DNA of 64,000 nt from Bacteroidales bacterium UBA3696. Its GTDB lineage: Bacteria > Bacteroidota > Bacteroidia > Bacteroidales > Paludibacteraceae. Location of the stretch: contig DFIN01000001.1 in assembly GCA_002372135.1 (NCBI GenBank), positions 1 through 64,000 of the forward strand. The letters are read 5' to 3'. Within the stretch, counting starts at the first letter, position 1. The number at the start of each line of letters is the position of its first letter. Below are positions 26,854-35,653 of this stretch, piece by piece. The notes below the pieces were generated by a model. That model was given only the letters and a program-made list of their open reading frames with translations, ran no database searches and was not told where the DNA came from. Both the position numbers and the translations under genes were made by a program.

Positions 26854-28337
26854 GGCAATTTCTGCATATATATCTTTGGGGCAAGGAGATAGGGCAACTT
26901 GAATGGAAAGCGCGAGCCGGTCGGTCTGTTTTTGCGTATAATCCTACTTATCTGTCCGAAGTAGGTATTTCGCCGGCTCCCCTGATGGCTCCAATTCGTA
27001 AAGATGCTCTGTTTCGATCCTTTGTTAGCGAGGATGAACGTATATATCATCGCTTGCCGTCTTTCTTAGCCGATTCGTTACCCGATGACTGGGGAAATGC
27101 GTTGTTTGAGCAATGGAGAATGGAACAGCATTTATCCTCTGCGAACGTAACACCACTTGACAAACTGACTTTCATCGGTCAGCGAGGAATGGGTGCATTC
27201 GAATTTGTGCCGGATGCGCAGTTGGCTCCCCAAGCGGACGAGGTAAATATAGCAGCCTTAGCCCATTTGGCGCAACGTATATTCTTGGAACGCGAAAAAG
27301 TGGTGATTGACCCGTCTGAAACTTTGACGAAGAAATTACTTCTGGCAGTAGGTACTTCGGCAGGTGGACGACAACCCAAAGCGATTATTGCAATCAATCG
27401 GGAAACAGGTGAAATACGTTCCGGACAGATTGCAGGGCTTGACGGGTATGATTACTACATCCTTAAGTTCGGCGATAAAGACCGATCTTCTGCCGAACTG
27501 GAACAAACCTATTATCAGATGGCAATCAATGCAGGAATTGATATGATGCCTTGCCGATTGTTGGAAGCTGATGGAGAAAAACATTTCTTGACACAGCGTT
27601 TTGACCGACCGAACGGAGAAAAACTGCACATGCAAACGCTGGCTGCTATGGATCCCGATGCCAATAGTTATGAACAACTGCTGCTGGTTTGCCGCAAACT
27701 GCAATTGCAGGAATCCGATACGGCTGAGGTATTCCGCCGTATGGTGTTCAATTACTTGGCGAACAATACCGATGACCACCACAAAAACTTTTCGTTCCTC
27801 ATGAATAAGAAAGGCGAATGGGCATTGGCTCCCGCCTATGATATGACCTATATATTCAACCGTGGTTACCAGCCGGATACAGATCATTGTCTTTTGATGC
27901 GCGGTAAATATTCTTTGTGGACTAAAGACGATGTGCTGCAATTTGCTATTGATAATGGAATTGCCAACTACGAGAAAATCATCCGTAAGGTGGCCGATGC
28001 GCTGATGCAGTTCCGTGAGTTAGCCGAAAAAAACGGCGTTAGGCAGGAATGGATAGGGCGCATTGAAAGTACGATTCAAACTCATTTGCGCGAGTGGGGA
28101 TTCATTATTGAACATGTGGAAGACGAATGGACTACTCCGGCTGGCACGCATATATCCAAAGTCTATCTTGAGCAGGCATACAAAGGGAACTACCATCTGT
28201 TCGCAACCGTGGACGGAAAACAAAAAAAATACATCATCCGCAAATCCACACCCGATTATGAACTAATTGAGCAAACCGGTCTCCATCACCTCAATAGCGA
28301 ACAACTAAAGGAATTAGTGGAGAGTTGTATTTTATAA
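26850..28337 (+). CDS. hipA: HipA-family serine/threonine kinase toxin
   Basis: 495-aa kinase of the HipA family. The founding E. coli enzyme phosphorylates glutamyl-tRNA synthetase and stops growth. The N-terminal subdomain spans about residues 1-110 (LHIYLWGKEIGQLEW, PSFLADSLPDDWGNALFEQW). The catalytic part has IGQRGMGAFEF, the glycine loop VGTSAGGRQPKAI, YILKFGDKDRSS and the catalytic NNTDDHHKNFSFL followed by LAPAYDMTY. The active aspartates and asparagine are present. The protein is about 55 residues longer than E. coli HipA owing to a C-terminal region (WTTPAGTHISKVYLEQAYKG, RKSTPDYELIEQTG) that I do not recognise. It lies 31 bases upstream of the acyl-carrier operon with no visible terminator. 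Confidence 0.9.
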   Translation: MRQFLHIYLWGKEIGQLEWKARAGRSVFAYNPTYLSEVGISPAPLMAPIRKDALFRSFVSEDERIYHRLPSFLADSLPDDWGNALFEQWRMEQHLSSANVTPLDKLTFIGQRGMGAFEFVPDAQLAPQADEVNIAALAHLAQRIFLEREKVVIDPSETLTKKLLLAVGTSAGGRQPKAIIAINRETGEIRSGQIAGLDGYDYYILKFGDKDRSSAELEQTYYQMAINAGIDMMPCRLLEADGEKHFLTQRFDRPNGEKLHMQTLAAMDPDANSYEQLLLVCRKLQLQESDTAEVFRRMVFNYLANNTDDHHKNFSFLMNKKGEWALAPAYDMTYIFNRGYQPDTDHCLLMRGKYSLWTKDDVLQFAIDNGIANYEKIIRKVADALMQFRELAEKNGVRQEWIGRIESTIQTHLREWGFIIEHVEDEWTTPAGTHISKVYLEQAYKGNYHLFATVDGKQKKYIIRKSTPDYELIEQTGLHHLNSEQLKELVESCIL

Positions 28338-28368
28338 TAATGTAAGTAGAGAAAGAAAATTATTAAGT

Positions 28369-29877
28369 ATGCAAAAATCAGTTGTAGAATATTTAACGAA
28401 AACAGTCGCTGCTTTTCCTAATAAAATTGCTGTTCATGATGAGAAAGAGGAAATCGCTTTCTCACAATTGTGGCAGAATGCCACGAGCATAGCTAATGCT
28501 CTGCAAAACAGAGTAACTCCTCGCCAGCCCATCGGAGTGTATATCCCGAAAGGTTGCAAAATGGTGACCTCTTTTGCTGCAATCAATATGGCTGCAGATT
28601 TCTATGTGCCTTTGGATACCAAATCGCCCGCTCAACGCATAGCATCCATCTTAACCACTCTTGGAGCCAAAGTGGTGATAACTGATGTGGCTCATAAAGA
28701 GGCATTGTCTGCGTTCTATCAAGGAGAGATATTGGTTTATGAGGAATGTATAAGTTCTGTTAATGAATCACAATTCTTGCGTTATGAGAGAGAGCAGATA
28801 GATACGGATCCTATTTATTCTATCTTTACATCCGGTAGCACCGGAGTTCCAAAAGGTGTTGTGGTCTCTCATCGCGGAGTAATAGATTATATCGATTGGG
28901 CTGTAGATACGTTTAAGATTGACTCCACGGCCGTTATTGGTAATCAGGCACCATTCTATTTCGATAACTCTACATTAGACATCTATTTGATGTATGCAAC
29001 CGGTGCTACGCTGAATGTTATCCCCGAAATCAACTTTGCTTTCCCCGCCAAACTCATTGACTATCTCAACGATCAAAAGATAACCTTTGTATTCTGGGTG
29101 CCGTTTGTGTTAGTGAATGTGGCTAACATGGATATTTTGGCTTCAAAGAAGCCGCAATATCTGCGTGATATCTTTTTTGCCGGAGAAGTGATGCCGAATA
29201 AGCATCTAAACTATTGGCGTAAGCATCTGCCTAATTGCCGATATGCAAATCTTTATGGGCCTACAGAGATTACAGTGGATTGCACTTATTATCTTGTTGA
29301 TAGAGAGTTCTCTGATGACGAACCATTGCCGATTGGCATTCCCTGCCGCAATAGCGATGTGCTGATACTGGTTGATAGAAAACGGTTCGCGCAACAAGGA
29401 GAGCAAGGAGAATTATGCGTTCGTGGAACCTCATTGGCTTTAGGCTATTACAATAATCCGAAGAAAACGGCAGAGGCGTTCATTCAAAACCCGCTTAATA
29501 CACACTATCCTGAGACCATCTATTGTACAGGCGATGTGGTATATGAGAATGAACGAGGTGAGATGATGTATGTCGGACGCATCGACTCGCAAATCAAGCA
29601 CAATGGCTATCGCATCGAATTAGGAGAGATAGAGACTGCTATATTGGGAAGCAATTTAGTGGACAACTGTTGCGTATTATACAACAATAAGGAGAAACAA
29701 ATCGTGCTCGTATATCAGGCTGAACAAGAATTGAATATAGCAGCATTGCGCAAAGCAATTGGAGAAAAAATCCCTAAATATATGCTTCCGACAGCATACC
29801 ACCGAGAATATGTTCTCAAACAAAACAATAGTGGCAAGATAGATAGAGCACATTATAATAGGTATATAAATGGATAA
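28369..29877 (+). CDS. Amino-acid-type adenylating ligase
   Basis: 502-aa ANL-superfamily enzyme that activates an acid with ATP and loads it on a carrier protein or CoA, closest in build to stand-alone NRPS/DltA-type ligases. Core motifs are complete: SIFTSGSTGVPKGVVVSHRG (A3), NLYGPTEITVDCTYY (A5), GYYNNPKKT, YCTGDVV (A7), GRIDSQIKHNGYRIELGEIE (A8) and catalytic NNSGKIDR (A10 lysine). No carrier or condensation domain is fused; two separate ACPs lie downstream. It is the first gene of the operon. The next ATG overlaps its end by 8 bases. The accepted acid is unknown. Confidence 0.85.
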   Translation: MQKSVVEYLTKTVAAFPNKIAVHDEKEEIAFSQLWQNATSIANALQNRVTPRQPIGVYIPKGCKMVTSFAAINMAADFYVPLDTKSPAQRIASILTTLGAKVVITDVAHKEALSAFYQGEILVYEECISSVNESQFLRYEREQIDTDPIYSIFTSGSTGVPKGVVVSHRGVIDYIDWAVDTFKIDSTAVIGNQAPFYFDNSTLDIYLMYATGATLNVIPEINFAFPAKLIDYLNDQKITFVFWVPFVLVNVANMDILASKKPQYLRDIFFAGEVMPNKHLNYWRKHLPNCRYANLYGPTEITVDCTYYLVDREFSDDEPLPIGIPCRNSDVLILVDRKRFAQQGEQGELCVRGTSLALGYYNNPKKTAEAFIQNPLNTHYPETIYCTGDVVYENERGEMMYVGRIDSQIKHNGYRIELGEIETAILGSNLVDNCCVLYNNKEKQIVLVYQAEQELNIAALRKAIGEKIPKYMLPTAYHREYVLKQNNSGKIDRAHYNRYING

Positions 29878-30700
29878 AGTAACTTCCATAGAACAACTGA
29901 AAGAACTGATATCGGGTATCCGTAATCTGCGTCAGGGTTTCGTAACCAATTTCTATTTGGATGAGGTGAAGCATAGGGCTTGGATTCAAACCGGCAAATT
30001 CTTATATGCTAAGCACGATGATGCCGTATTCCTGTTCTTTGATCATGAAGCCGAGAATATAGAGAACTACTTTACGAATTTGTTTTATATGGCAACTTCT
30101 GAAGAAGTTATGTTAAAGCACCTAAAAGCGTATCCGGAAATGTATATATATGATTTATACATATTGGATATAGTAGGACGTAAAGAGATATGTGAACCGC
30201 TGGTAGAAAAACTGAAATCAATAGGTGGTCATGATGACGCGCATGTGTGTAGAATGACACGAATTGGAGAAGTGAATGTGGAGTTGGCTGTTCGAGGAAC
30301 AAATATTCACTATGCAGATGAAGTAGACTTGGAGCAGATAGAGTCGCTATTGCATATACATTTTGATGAACAACTGGAGCAAATACCACTAAGAGATGAG
30401 TTAGCGCAAATGGTAGCGGATAAACATATATTACTATGTCAGCGCGAAGGGAAGAATGCCGGAATATTGCTTTTCGAGCATAATGCAACGACTCTATATT
30501 TGCGGTATTGGTTGGTACTCCCTGAATGTAGAAACAAAGGAGTGGGTAGCGAACTATTGAGACATTTTTTATGGGAAGGTCGTGAAACCAAAAGGCAGAT
30601 ACTATGGGTGAACCAAGCCAATGAAAATGCGATCGTTCGTTACGAACACTATGGATTTAAACAAGAAAATATGTATGACTATATAGTAAAATATTGTTAA
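29870..30700 (+). CDS. GNAT N-acyltransferase, 276 aa
   Basis: Cytoplasmic acyltransferase. The C-terminal 130 residues are a GNAT fold: LYLRYWLVLPECRNKGVGSE (acetyl-CoA loop R-x-K-G-V-G), then WVNQANENAIVRYEHYGFKQ, the closing N..A...Y...GF motif. The first 130 residues are an unassigned domain (FLYAKHDDAVFLFFDHEAEN), also seen in similar fused GNATs. It overlaps the ligase gene and lies 1 base before the first ACP gene, so it probably acylates the acid loaded by the ligase or the final amine. That assignment is positional. Confidence 0.8.
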   Translation: MDKVTSIEQLKELISGIRNLRQGFVTNFYLDEVKHRAWIQTGKFLYAKHDDAVFLFFDHEAENIENYFTNLFYMATSEEVMLKHLKAYPEMYIYDLYILDIVGRKEICEPLVEKLKSIGGHDDAHVCRMTRIGEVNVELAVRGTNIHYADEVDLEQIESLLHIHFDEQLEQIPLRDELAQMVADKHILLCQREGKNAGILLFEHNATTLYLRYWLVLPECRNKGVGSELLRHFLWEGRETKRQILWVNQANENAIVRYEHYGFKQENMYDYIVKYC

Positions 30701-30701
30701 A

Positions 30702-30935
30702 ATGAGAGAAAAAATAATTGAAATTTTGACGGACTTGCGTCCCGAGTTTGACTTCTCGCAAGAAGGCATTAACTTCATTGATGAAGGCATGTTAGATAGT
30801 TTTGATTTAGTTGCTTTAGTCAGTGATATAGAGACTCAATTCGGCATAAAAATAGATGGAGTAGATGTAGTCCCCGAAAATTTTTGTTCGATAGATGCCA
30901 TAGTAAGTTTATTAAGCAAAAATGGAGTAAAATAA
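30702..30935 (+). CDS. Acyl carrier protein 1
   Basis: 77-aa acidic carrier protein. The 4'-phosphopantetheine attachment serine is S33 in EGMLDSFDLVALVSDIET, in the usual D-S-(F/L)-D context, with FGIKIDGVDVVPENFCSIDA completing helix III. It is close to DltC-type carriers in length. It lies directly after the GNAT gene and overlaps the KAS III start by one base. It may receive the acid activated by the adenylating ligase. Confidence 0.87.
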   Translation: MREKIIEILTDLRPEFDFSQEGINFIDEGMLDSFDLVALVSDIETQFGIKIDGVDVVPENFCSIDAIVSLLSKNGVK

Positions 30936-31999
30936 TGGATTTCGTATTTCATAATAAGCGTATAGCCGGTATTTTAACAGTACTTCCACACCAATCCGTG
31001 CCTTTTGAAGACGAGATGGGAAACTATAATTTTTCACCCGTAAAGTGCCAGAAACTGAAATTGGCGATGGGATATCGCGAACATCGTGTTGCGCAAAAAG
31101 GTCAGACATCGTATGACTTCTGTGTATATGGTATGCAGTATTTATTTGATGAAGGATTGCTGAAACCCGAAGAAATAGATGCTTTGCTATTCGTCAGTCA
31201 GAGTCCGGATTATTTTATCCCACCGACAAGTAATTTGATACAAGGATATTTTGGACTCAAAAGCGATATGCTGTGTTTGGATATCAACCAAGGTTGTGCC
31301 GGATTTGAGGTGGGATTGATTCAGGCATTTATGTTGTTGGATCAACCGGCTATCAATAAAGTGGTGTTACTCAATGCCGATGTGTTAAGTTCGAAAGTGT
31401 CTGACTACGACAGAAACAGCAAACCGCTAATCGGAGATGCTGCATCGGTAACTATCGTAGAGAAAGCCAATGAGGATAATGCAATCTATGCCAATATAAA
31501 AATGGATGGAACCGGAGCGTTGGCCTTGAATATTCCCGCAGGGGGATTTCGTATGCCATCCACACCCCAAACGGCTGAAATGGAGGAGGACCTATCCGGT
31601 AATAAGCGTTCCAAAGATAATTTGGTTATGCGAGGCGATGATGTGTTTAACTTTGTTCAACGTGAAGTACCGCCGATGATTGAGCATTTAATGGAGCAAG
31701 CCCATATAAGTGGTGATGATATTGATTGGTATATGTTTCACCAGCCTAACAAATTTATGCTCCATAAATTGGCAGAAAAATTGAATGTTTCCTACGATAA
31801 GATGCCTGCTAATATAGTGGAGAATTTTGGGAATGCCAGTGGTGTGACCGTGCCGACGAACATCTCATTTAATCTTGGTGAGGCGGTAGTGAATGGTTCG
31901 GTACGCGTGTGTATGGCAGGGTTTGGAGTCGGATTAACATGGGCAAGTATCTATATGAAACTGGAGAAAATGATGTTTAACAAAATAATTGAATTTTGA
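30935..31999 (+). CDS. 3-oxoacyl-ACP synthase III-type condensing enzyme
   Basis: 354-aa thiolase-fold enzyme of the KAS III/FabH group, joining an acyl starter to malonyl-ACP. The full triad is visible: C121 in DINQGCAGFEVG, H269 in YMFHQPNKF and N300 in VENFGNASGVTVP. IGDAASVTIVEK is the usual dimer or substrate strand. It is longer than FabH (about 320 aa) in the region SGNKRSKDNL. ATG 30935 overlaps the ACP stop, giving coupled translation. In this operon it would extend the activated acid by two carbons or transfer it. It is not the housekeeping copy, since no fab genes are near. Confidence 0.88.
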   Translation: MDFVFHNKRIAGILTVLPHQSVPFEDEMGNYNFSPVKCQKLKLAMGYREHRVAQKGQTSYDFCVYGMQYLFDEGLLKPEEIDALLFVSQSPDYFIPPTSNLIQGYFGLKSDMLCLDINQGCAGFEVGLIQAFMLLDQPAINKVVLLNADVLSSKVSDYDRNSKPLIGDAASVTIVEKANEDNAIYANIKMDGTGALALNIPAGGFRMPSTPQTAEMEEDLSGNKRSKDNLVMRGDDVFNFVQREVPPMIEHLMEQAHISGDDIDWYMFHQPNKFMLHKLAEKLNVSYDKMPANIVENFGNASGVTVPTNISFNLGEAVVNGSVRVCMAGFGVGLTWASIYMKLEKMMFNKIIEF

Positions 32000-32000
32000 T

Positions 32001-32210
32001 ATGGAAGAGTTATTGAATAAGATGGCCGACTTATTAGAAGTAGAGTCAATTGATCCGCAGAAGAAATTTAAGGATTATGAAGAGTGGGATTCCTTTACGC
32101 GGCTATCCGTATTAGCGATGTTGGATGCTGACTATCATGTGCAGATGACCTACGAGCAATTAGAGGCTTTCCCTTCGATAGAAGATTTCTGCAAAAAAGT
32201 CTTAGGATAA
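32001..32210 (+). CDS. Acyl carrier protein 2
   Basis: 69-aa second carrier protein, only distantly similar to ACP 1. The attachment serine is S31 in YEEWDSFTRLSVLAMLD, with VQMTYEQLEAFPSIEDFCKK after it. ATG 32001 is the first ATG after the KAS III stop; an in-frame TTG at 31989 would overlap that gene. Two unlike carriers in one operon suggest two acyl chains or a starter and an extender. It overlaps the SDR start by one base. Confidence 0.83.
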   Translation: MEELLNKMADLLEVESIDPQKKFKDYEEWDSFTRLSVLAMLDADYHVQMTYEQLEAFPSIEDFCKKVLG

Positions 32211-32938
32211 TGGCTACATGCTATACGCTAATCACCGGTGCAAGTTCCGGCATAGGAGCAGCATGCGCTAAGTTGCTATCAACCCAATCACGTTTAATAT
32301 TGTGCGGGTCAAATCGTGAACGCCTTGAACAATCGCTTGCGCAATGCGCCCAACAAGAAAAGCATCTATTATGGGTATGCGATTTTGACGCACAATTTGA
32401 TGAAGTGTTCGATGGGTTAAGTGCGTTTCTGAAGGATAACGATGCGGTAGTGGATAATTATGTTCATTGTGCGGGATTAACACGCATATTGCCGCTAAAA
32501 GATTTTACTCCTACGTATACGAAAACAGTGTTTCAGGTGAACTTTTTCTCCATCGTAGAGATATTGCGCGTGCTGTTGAAACGTATGAATCAGAAGGCAT
32601 TGCGTAATGTGGTCTTGATTTCCGCTTTGGTAAGTCAGCGTGGAGATAGAGGAAATGCTATCTATGCGGCATCCAAAGGCGCCGTCAATGGAATGGTTTA
32701 TTCGTTGGCGCAGGAATTGGCTCCGATACGGATAAACGCAGTAATGCCGGGTTTAGTCAATACGCCTATGGCACAACGAACACCTGAAGAGTTTCGTGAA
32801 AAGATATGGGCAAAAATTCCATTAGGTAAAGGCGAACCGGAAGATATAGCCAACTATGTGGCGTTTCTGCTGAGTGATAAAGCACGATGGATAACCGGTC
32901 AAACAATATTTGTAGATGGAGGACAGAGCACATTATGA
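32210..32938 (+). CDS. SDR-family oxidoreductase (FabG-like)
   Basis: 242-aa short-chain dehydrogenase. NAD(P) loop LITGASSGIGAACA (residues about 6-19), NNAG-equivalent YVHCAGLTR, catalytic serine in VVLISALVSQRG, YAASK (Tyr-x-x-x-Lys) and the closing GQTIFVDGGQSTL. Length and motifs are those of 3-oxoacyl-ACP reductases. Downstream of KAS III it would reduce the beta-keto group to hydroxyl. It overlaps the next gene (ATGA). Confidence 0.88.
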   Translation: MATCYTLITGASSGIGAACAKLLSTQSRLILCGSNRERLEQSLAQCAQQEKHLLWVCDFDAQFDEVFDGLSAFLKDNDAVVDNYVHCAGLTRILPLKDFTPTYTKTVFQVNFFSIVEILRVLLKRMNQKALRNVVLISALVSQRGDRGNAIYAASKGAVNGMVYSLAQELAPIRINAVMPGLVNTPMAQRTPEEFREKIWAKIPLGKGEPEDIANYVAFLLSDKARWITGQTIFVDGGQSTL

Positions 32939-33465
32939 GTAATTGTAAGGAGTGGGTAATCCCTAATGAACCGATTACGATTGGTTATGGTCATCAGAAA
33001 CGCAGTTTTCGAGAGAAAGTGCGTAAAGTAAGAAATACATTATTGGCTCGATGGGCATATGCATGTCCGATAAACAAACTGCGAGTGCAATTCCATCGTT
33101 GGCGGGGTATGCATATCGGAGATAATGTGTATATCGGAATGTATTGTATTTTTGACAACTTGTCCCCTGAGTATATCTATATTATGGACAATGTTTCAGT
33201 CAATGCCAATACAATGATCATCACTCATTTCAATCCGGTTGACCGATTCAATAAGATGTTTGAGGCACAGATTCGACCTGTCGTGATAAAAGAAAAGGCT
33301 ATGGTAGCCGTTCGCTGCACGATCTTGCCCGGTGTAACAATAGGTGAATATTCAATCGTGAGTGCCGGAATGGTAATTGACAAAGATGTTCCCGATTATA
33401 CGATGGTGCGAGAGAAGCAAAAACGACAGGAAGTAGATATGCATTTTATGTTTAGAAGTTTATAA
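32935..33465 (+). CDS. Left-handed beta-helix (hexapeptide) acyltransferase
   Basis: 176-aa protein of the maltose/galactoside O-acetyltransferase group. Hexapeptide rungs are visible from about residue 62: MHIGDNVYIGMYCIFDNLSP, IYIMDNVSVNANTMI, then VVIKEKAMVAVRCTILPGVT-IGEYSIVSAGMVI. A conserved histidine lies in IITHFNPVD. Such enzymes place acetyl or longer acyl groups on sugars using CoA or ACP donors. In this operon it could transfer the newly built acyl group onto a sugar. It lies 2 bases upstream of the DUF354 gene. Confidence 0.83.
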   Translation: MSNCKEWVIPNEPITIGYGHQKRSFREKVRKVRNTLLARWAYACPINKLRVQFHRWRGMHIGDNVYIGMYCIFDNLSPEYIYIMDNVSVNANTMIITHFNPVDRFNKMFEAQIRPVVIKEKAMVAVRCTILPGVTIGEYSIVSAGMVIDKDVPDYTMVREKQKRQEVDMHFMFRSL

Positions 33466-33467
33466 AG

Positions 33468-34631
33468 ATGAATATATTGATTCAACTTTCTCATCCTGCA
33501 CATTTTCACTTGTATAAGAATGTCGCAAAAAACTTGATAGCAAATGGACACCATGTGCTATTTGTAATTAAGACGAAGGATATATTGGAGCAACTATTGA
33601 AAAATGCAGGGTTGCCCTATGAAAATATCAATCAATATGCCCACAGAGGTTCCAAATTAGGTGTCTTGTGGGATATGTTGGTGAGAGAATGGCGGATTGT
33701 GCGCCTGTGCAGAAAACATCACATTGATTTATTGACCGGTTCCACCCCGGATGTTGCGCATGTCGGGTGGCTACTTAGAAAAATGAGAGTTAATATCGGT
33801 GAAGATGATTTGAATGTTGTTCCTGCATTTGATATTATCGCTTCTTATTTTGTACAGACATTAGTTGCACCATCCACCTGTGGCTTGGGACATATTGAGT
33901 ATAAGGCTGTTCATTACCCCGGCTATCACGAGTTGGCGTATTTGCATCCGAACCATTTTACGCCTTCGCGCGAGGTGGTAGAAGGGTATGGAATGCCTTA
34001 TCCATTGGCTCCATATTTTATTTTACGTTTTGCGTCTTTGAACGCCCACCACGATACTGGCATTAAAGGTATCAATGCAGAAGTGGCACAACGGCTGATT
34101 GATATTCTTTCCCCATACGGACGGATATATATCACCTCAGAGCGACCTTTAGAACCACAATTTGAGCAGTATAGAATCCATATCAACCCATTGGATATGC
34201 ACCATGTGATGGCTTTCGCATCGCTTTATATTGGGGATAGTCAGACTATGGCTGCTGAAGCAGGTGTGCTTGGTGTACCTTTTGTTCGGTTCAACGACTT
34301 CGTAGGGCGCATAGGTTATCTCCGTGAGTTGGAAGGTGTGTATGAATTGGGTTACGGCATCCACGCAACGCCCCTTGCTGCGGATAGTCCTATTCGTCGT
34401 ACCGATGGCTCTGTGCAGCCGAGTGGAGTAGAGGCTTTGTATCAGACCATGGAACGGCTTGTTGCTATGTCGGCGGAAGAACGAAGAAGTACTTTCCAAG
34501 CAAGGCGTGAGAAAATGCTTTCAGAAAAGATTGATTGTGCCAAGTTCCTGACGTGGTTTATCGAAAATTATCCCGCTTCGGTAGAGCAGACAAGAATGGC
34601 GAATACAGCCTTTTGGGAGTCGTTCAAATAA
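33468..34631 (+). CDS. DUF354 protein, glycosyltransferase-B-like
   Basis: 387-aa protein of the DUF354 family, which has the two-Rossmann GT-B/UDP-GlcNAc 2-epimerase-like fold and often lies in surface-polysaccharide clusters. Seen: the opening MNILIQLSHPAHFHLYKNVA with the H-P-A-H-F motif, LLTGSTPDVAHVGWLL, NVVPAFDIIASYF, GYHELAYLHPNHFTP, FILRFASLNAHHDTG and the late SLYIGDSQTMAAEAGVLGVP-FVRFNDF. The family has no proven reaction. As the last gene of the operon it ties the acyl pathway to glycan synthesis. It is convergent with the chromate-transporter genes. Confidence 0.85.
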   Translation: MNILIQLSHPAHFHLYKNVAKNLIANGHHVLFVIKTKDILEQLLKNAGLPYENINQYAHRGSKLGVLWDMLVREWRIVRLCRKHHIDLLTGSTPDVAHVGWLLRKMRVNIGEDDLNVVPAFDIIASYFVQTLVAPSTCGLGHIEYKAVHYPGYHELAYLHPNHFTPSREVVEGYGMPYPLAPYFILRFASLNAHHDTGIKGINAEVAQRLIDILSPYGRIYITSERPLEPQFEQYRIHINPLDMHHVMAFASLYIGDSQTMAAEAGVLGVPFVRFNDFVGRIGYLRELEGVYELGYGIHATPLAADSPIRRTDGSVQPSGVEALYQTMERLVAMSAEERRSTFQARREKMLSEKIDCAKFLTWFIENYPASVEQTRMANTAFWESFK

Positions 34632-34676
34632 GATACTTCTCGATCATTCCTACGTAAGATACTCTATCATTCCTAC
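34629..34676. repeat. Short tandem duplication at the chrA 3' end
   Basis: TAAGATACTTCTCGATCATTCCTAC (34629-34653) is repeated imperfectly as TAAGATACTCTATCATTCCTAC (34655-34676). The second copy is the end of the chromate-transporter gene (GMIEYLT stop) and the first lies past the stop codon, so the gene's 3' end was duplicated. Confidence 0.65.
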
Positions 34677-35237
34677 AGCAGCGGCGAGGAGAATAAGATA
34701 GATAGGGTGGCTGATTGTATCCAACCACTTGCGGCGGGACGTACCTTGTTTGGCCGGGATAAATACAGGCAACAGCATACATACAAACACGACGGCAAAA
34801 ATGACCCAACTCTGCCCGTCAGGGAAAGTGGCAGGGGACATGAGCGTGTAGGCTGCATGCGCGATAAGCACCACGACCATCAGCCGAATGGCGCGCATCG
34901 TCCATACAAACACGGGGTTATTCTGCCAGCGGTCGCGTATATGGTCATAAATGTAGCATATAATGCTCATTATGAGTAGAGAAGGCAGAACGATCGCAGC
35001 GGAAGCCAGTAGGCTACCCCCCACACCCCCTACCGTATAACCCACATACGTGGCACAGTTCATTCCAATCGGTCCCGGGGTAACTTGACTGATTGCCACG
35101 ATGTCCACAAACTCTTGTTCGGTAACCCAACCATATCGCAGCACGTCTTGCTGTATGAGGGATATGACTGCCATTCCTCCACCAAAACCGATGAAGCCCA
35201 CTTTGAGAAACGAGAGGAAGAGTTGCAGATACACCAT
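34650..35237 (-). CDS. Chromate transporter half protein (C-type)
   Basis: 195-aa inner-membrane protein, one half of a two-gene short-chain ChrA (CHR) transporter. Motifs: FLKVGFIGFGGGMAVISLIQ at the start, QEFVDIVAISQVTPGPIGMN and ATYVGYTVGGVGG, then about five membrane segments (VVVLIAHAAYTLM, WVIFAVVFVCMLLPVFI, YLILLAAAVGMIEYL). The FGGG and TPGP loops are the conserved functional motifs. ATG 35237 is 2 bases after the first half's stop; an earlier TTG at 35246 would overlap it. Family members exchange chromate or sulfate; the true substrate here is not known. Confidence 0.87.
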   Translation of the reverse strand: MVYLQLFLSFLKVGFIGFGGGMAVISLIQQDVLRYGWVTEQEFVDIVAISQVTPGPIGMNCATYVGYTVGGVGGSLLASAAIVLPSLLIMSIICYIYDHIRDRWQNNPVFVWTMRAIRLMVVVLIAHAAYTLMSPATFPDGQSWVIFAVVFVCMLLPVFIPAKQGTSRRKWLDTISHPIYLILLAAAVGMIEYLT

Positions 35238-35239
35238 GT

Positions 35240-35653
35240 TTACCAAATGTTTTTAGCCAGTCGTACTACCGTGGCGGCAATCAAAGCCACAACGGCAGGT
35301 CTAACGCACCGAAATACGGCTTCCACGGCGGGAAGCGATTTGTATTGGGAGAAACACATCGCTATGATTAGGATGATGCCCACCGAAGGCAATACTGCCC
35401 CCACTAATGCCGCTAATACCCCGCGCCAACCGGCTATGCGATGACCGATAAAGATGGCACTATTGACTGCAATCAGCCCCGGGGCGGCTTGCGCTAATGC
35501 CATCATGTTGAGGAACTCTTTCTCGTCCAACCAGTGGCGGCGATCCACTACTTCGCGTTGCACCAACGCCAACATAGCATACCCTCCACCGATGGTGAAG
35601 GTGCCAATCTTAAGGTAGGTAAGGAAAAGTGTGAGCAGTCGGTTATTTTTCAC
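35240..35653 (-). CDS. Chromate transporter half protein (N-type), short
   Basis: 137-aa partner half: LTYLKIGTFTIGGGYAMLAL, EFLNMMALAQAAPGLIAVNS and FIGHRIAGWRG, with two or three further segments. It ends at VVRLAKNIW, about 40 residues shorter than usual halves (about 180 aa), so the last membrane segment or segments appear to be missing. The missing end may have been lost when the second gene came to lie only 2 bases away. The start overlaps the uridine-kinase gene by 11 bases, so the three genes are probably one transcript. Confidence 0.8.
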   Translation of the reverse strand: MKNNRLLTLFLTYLKIGTFTIGGGYAMLALVQREVVDRRHWLDEKEFLNMMALAQAAPGLIAVNSAIFIGHRIAGWRGVLAALVGAVLPSVGIILIIAMCFSQYKSLPAVEAVFRCVRPAVVALIAATVVRLAKNIW

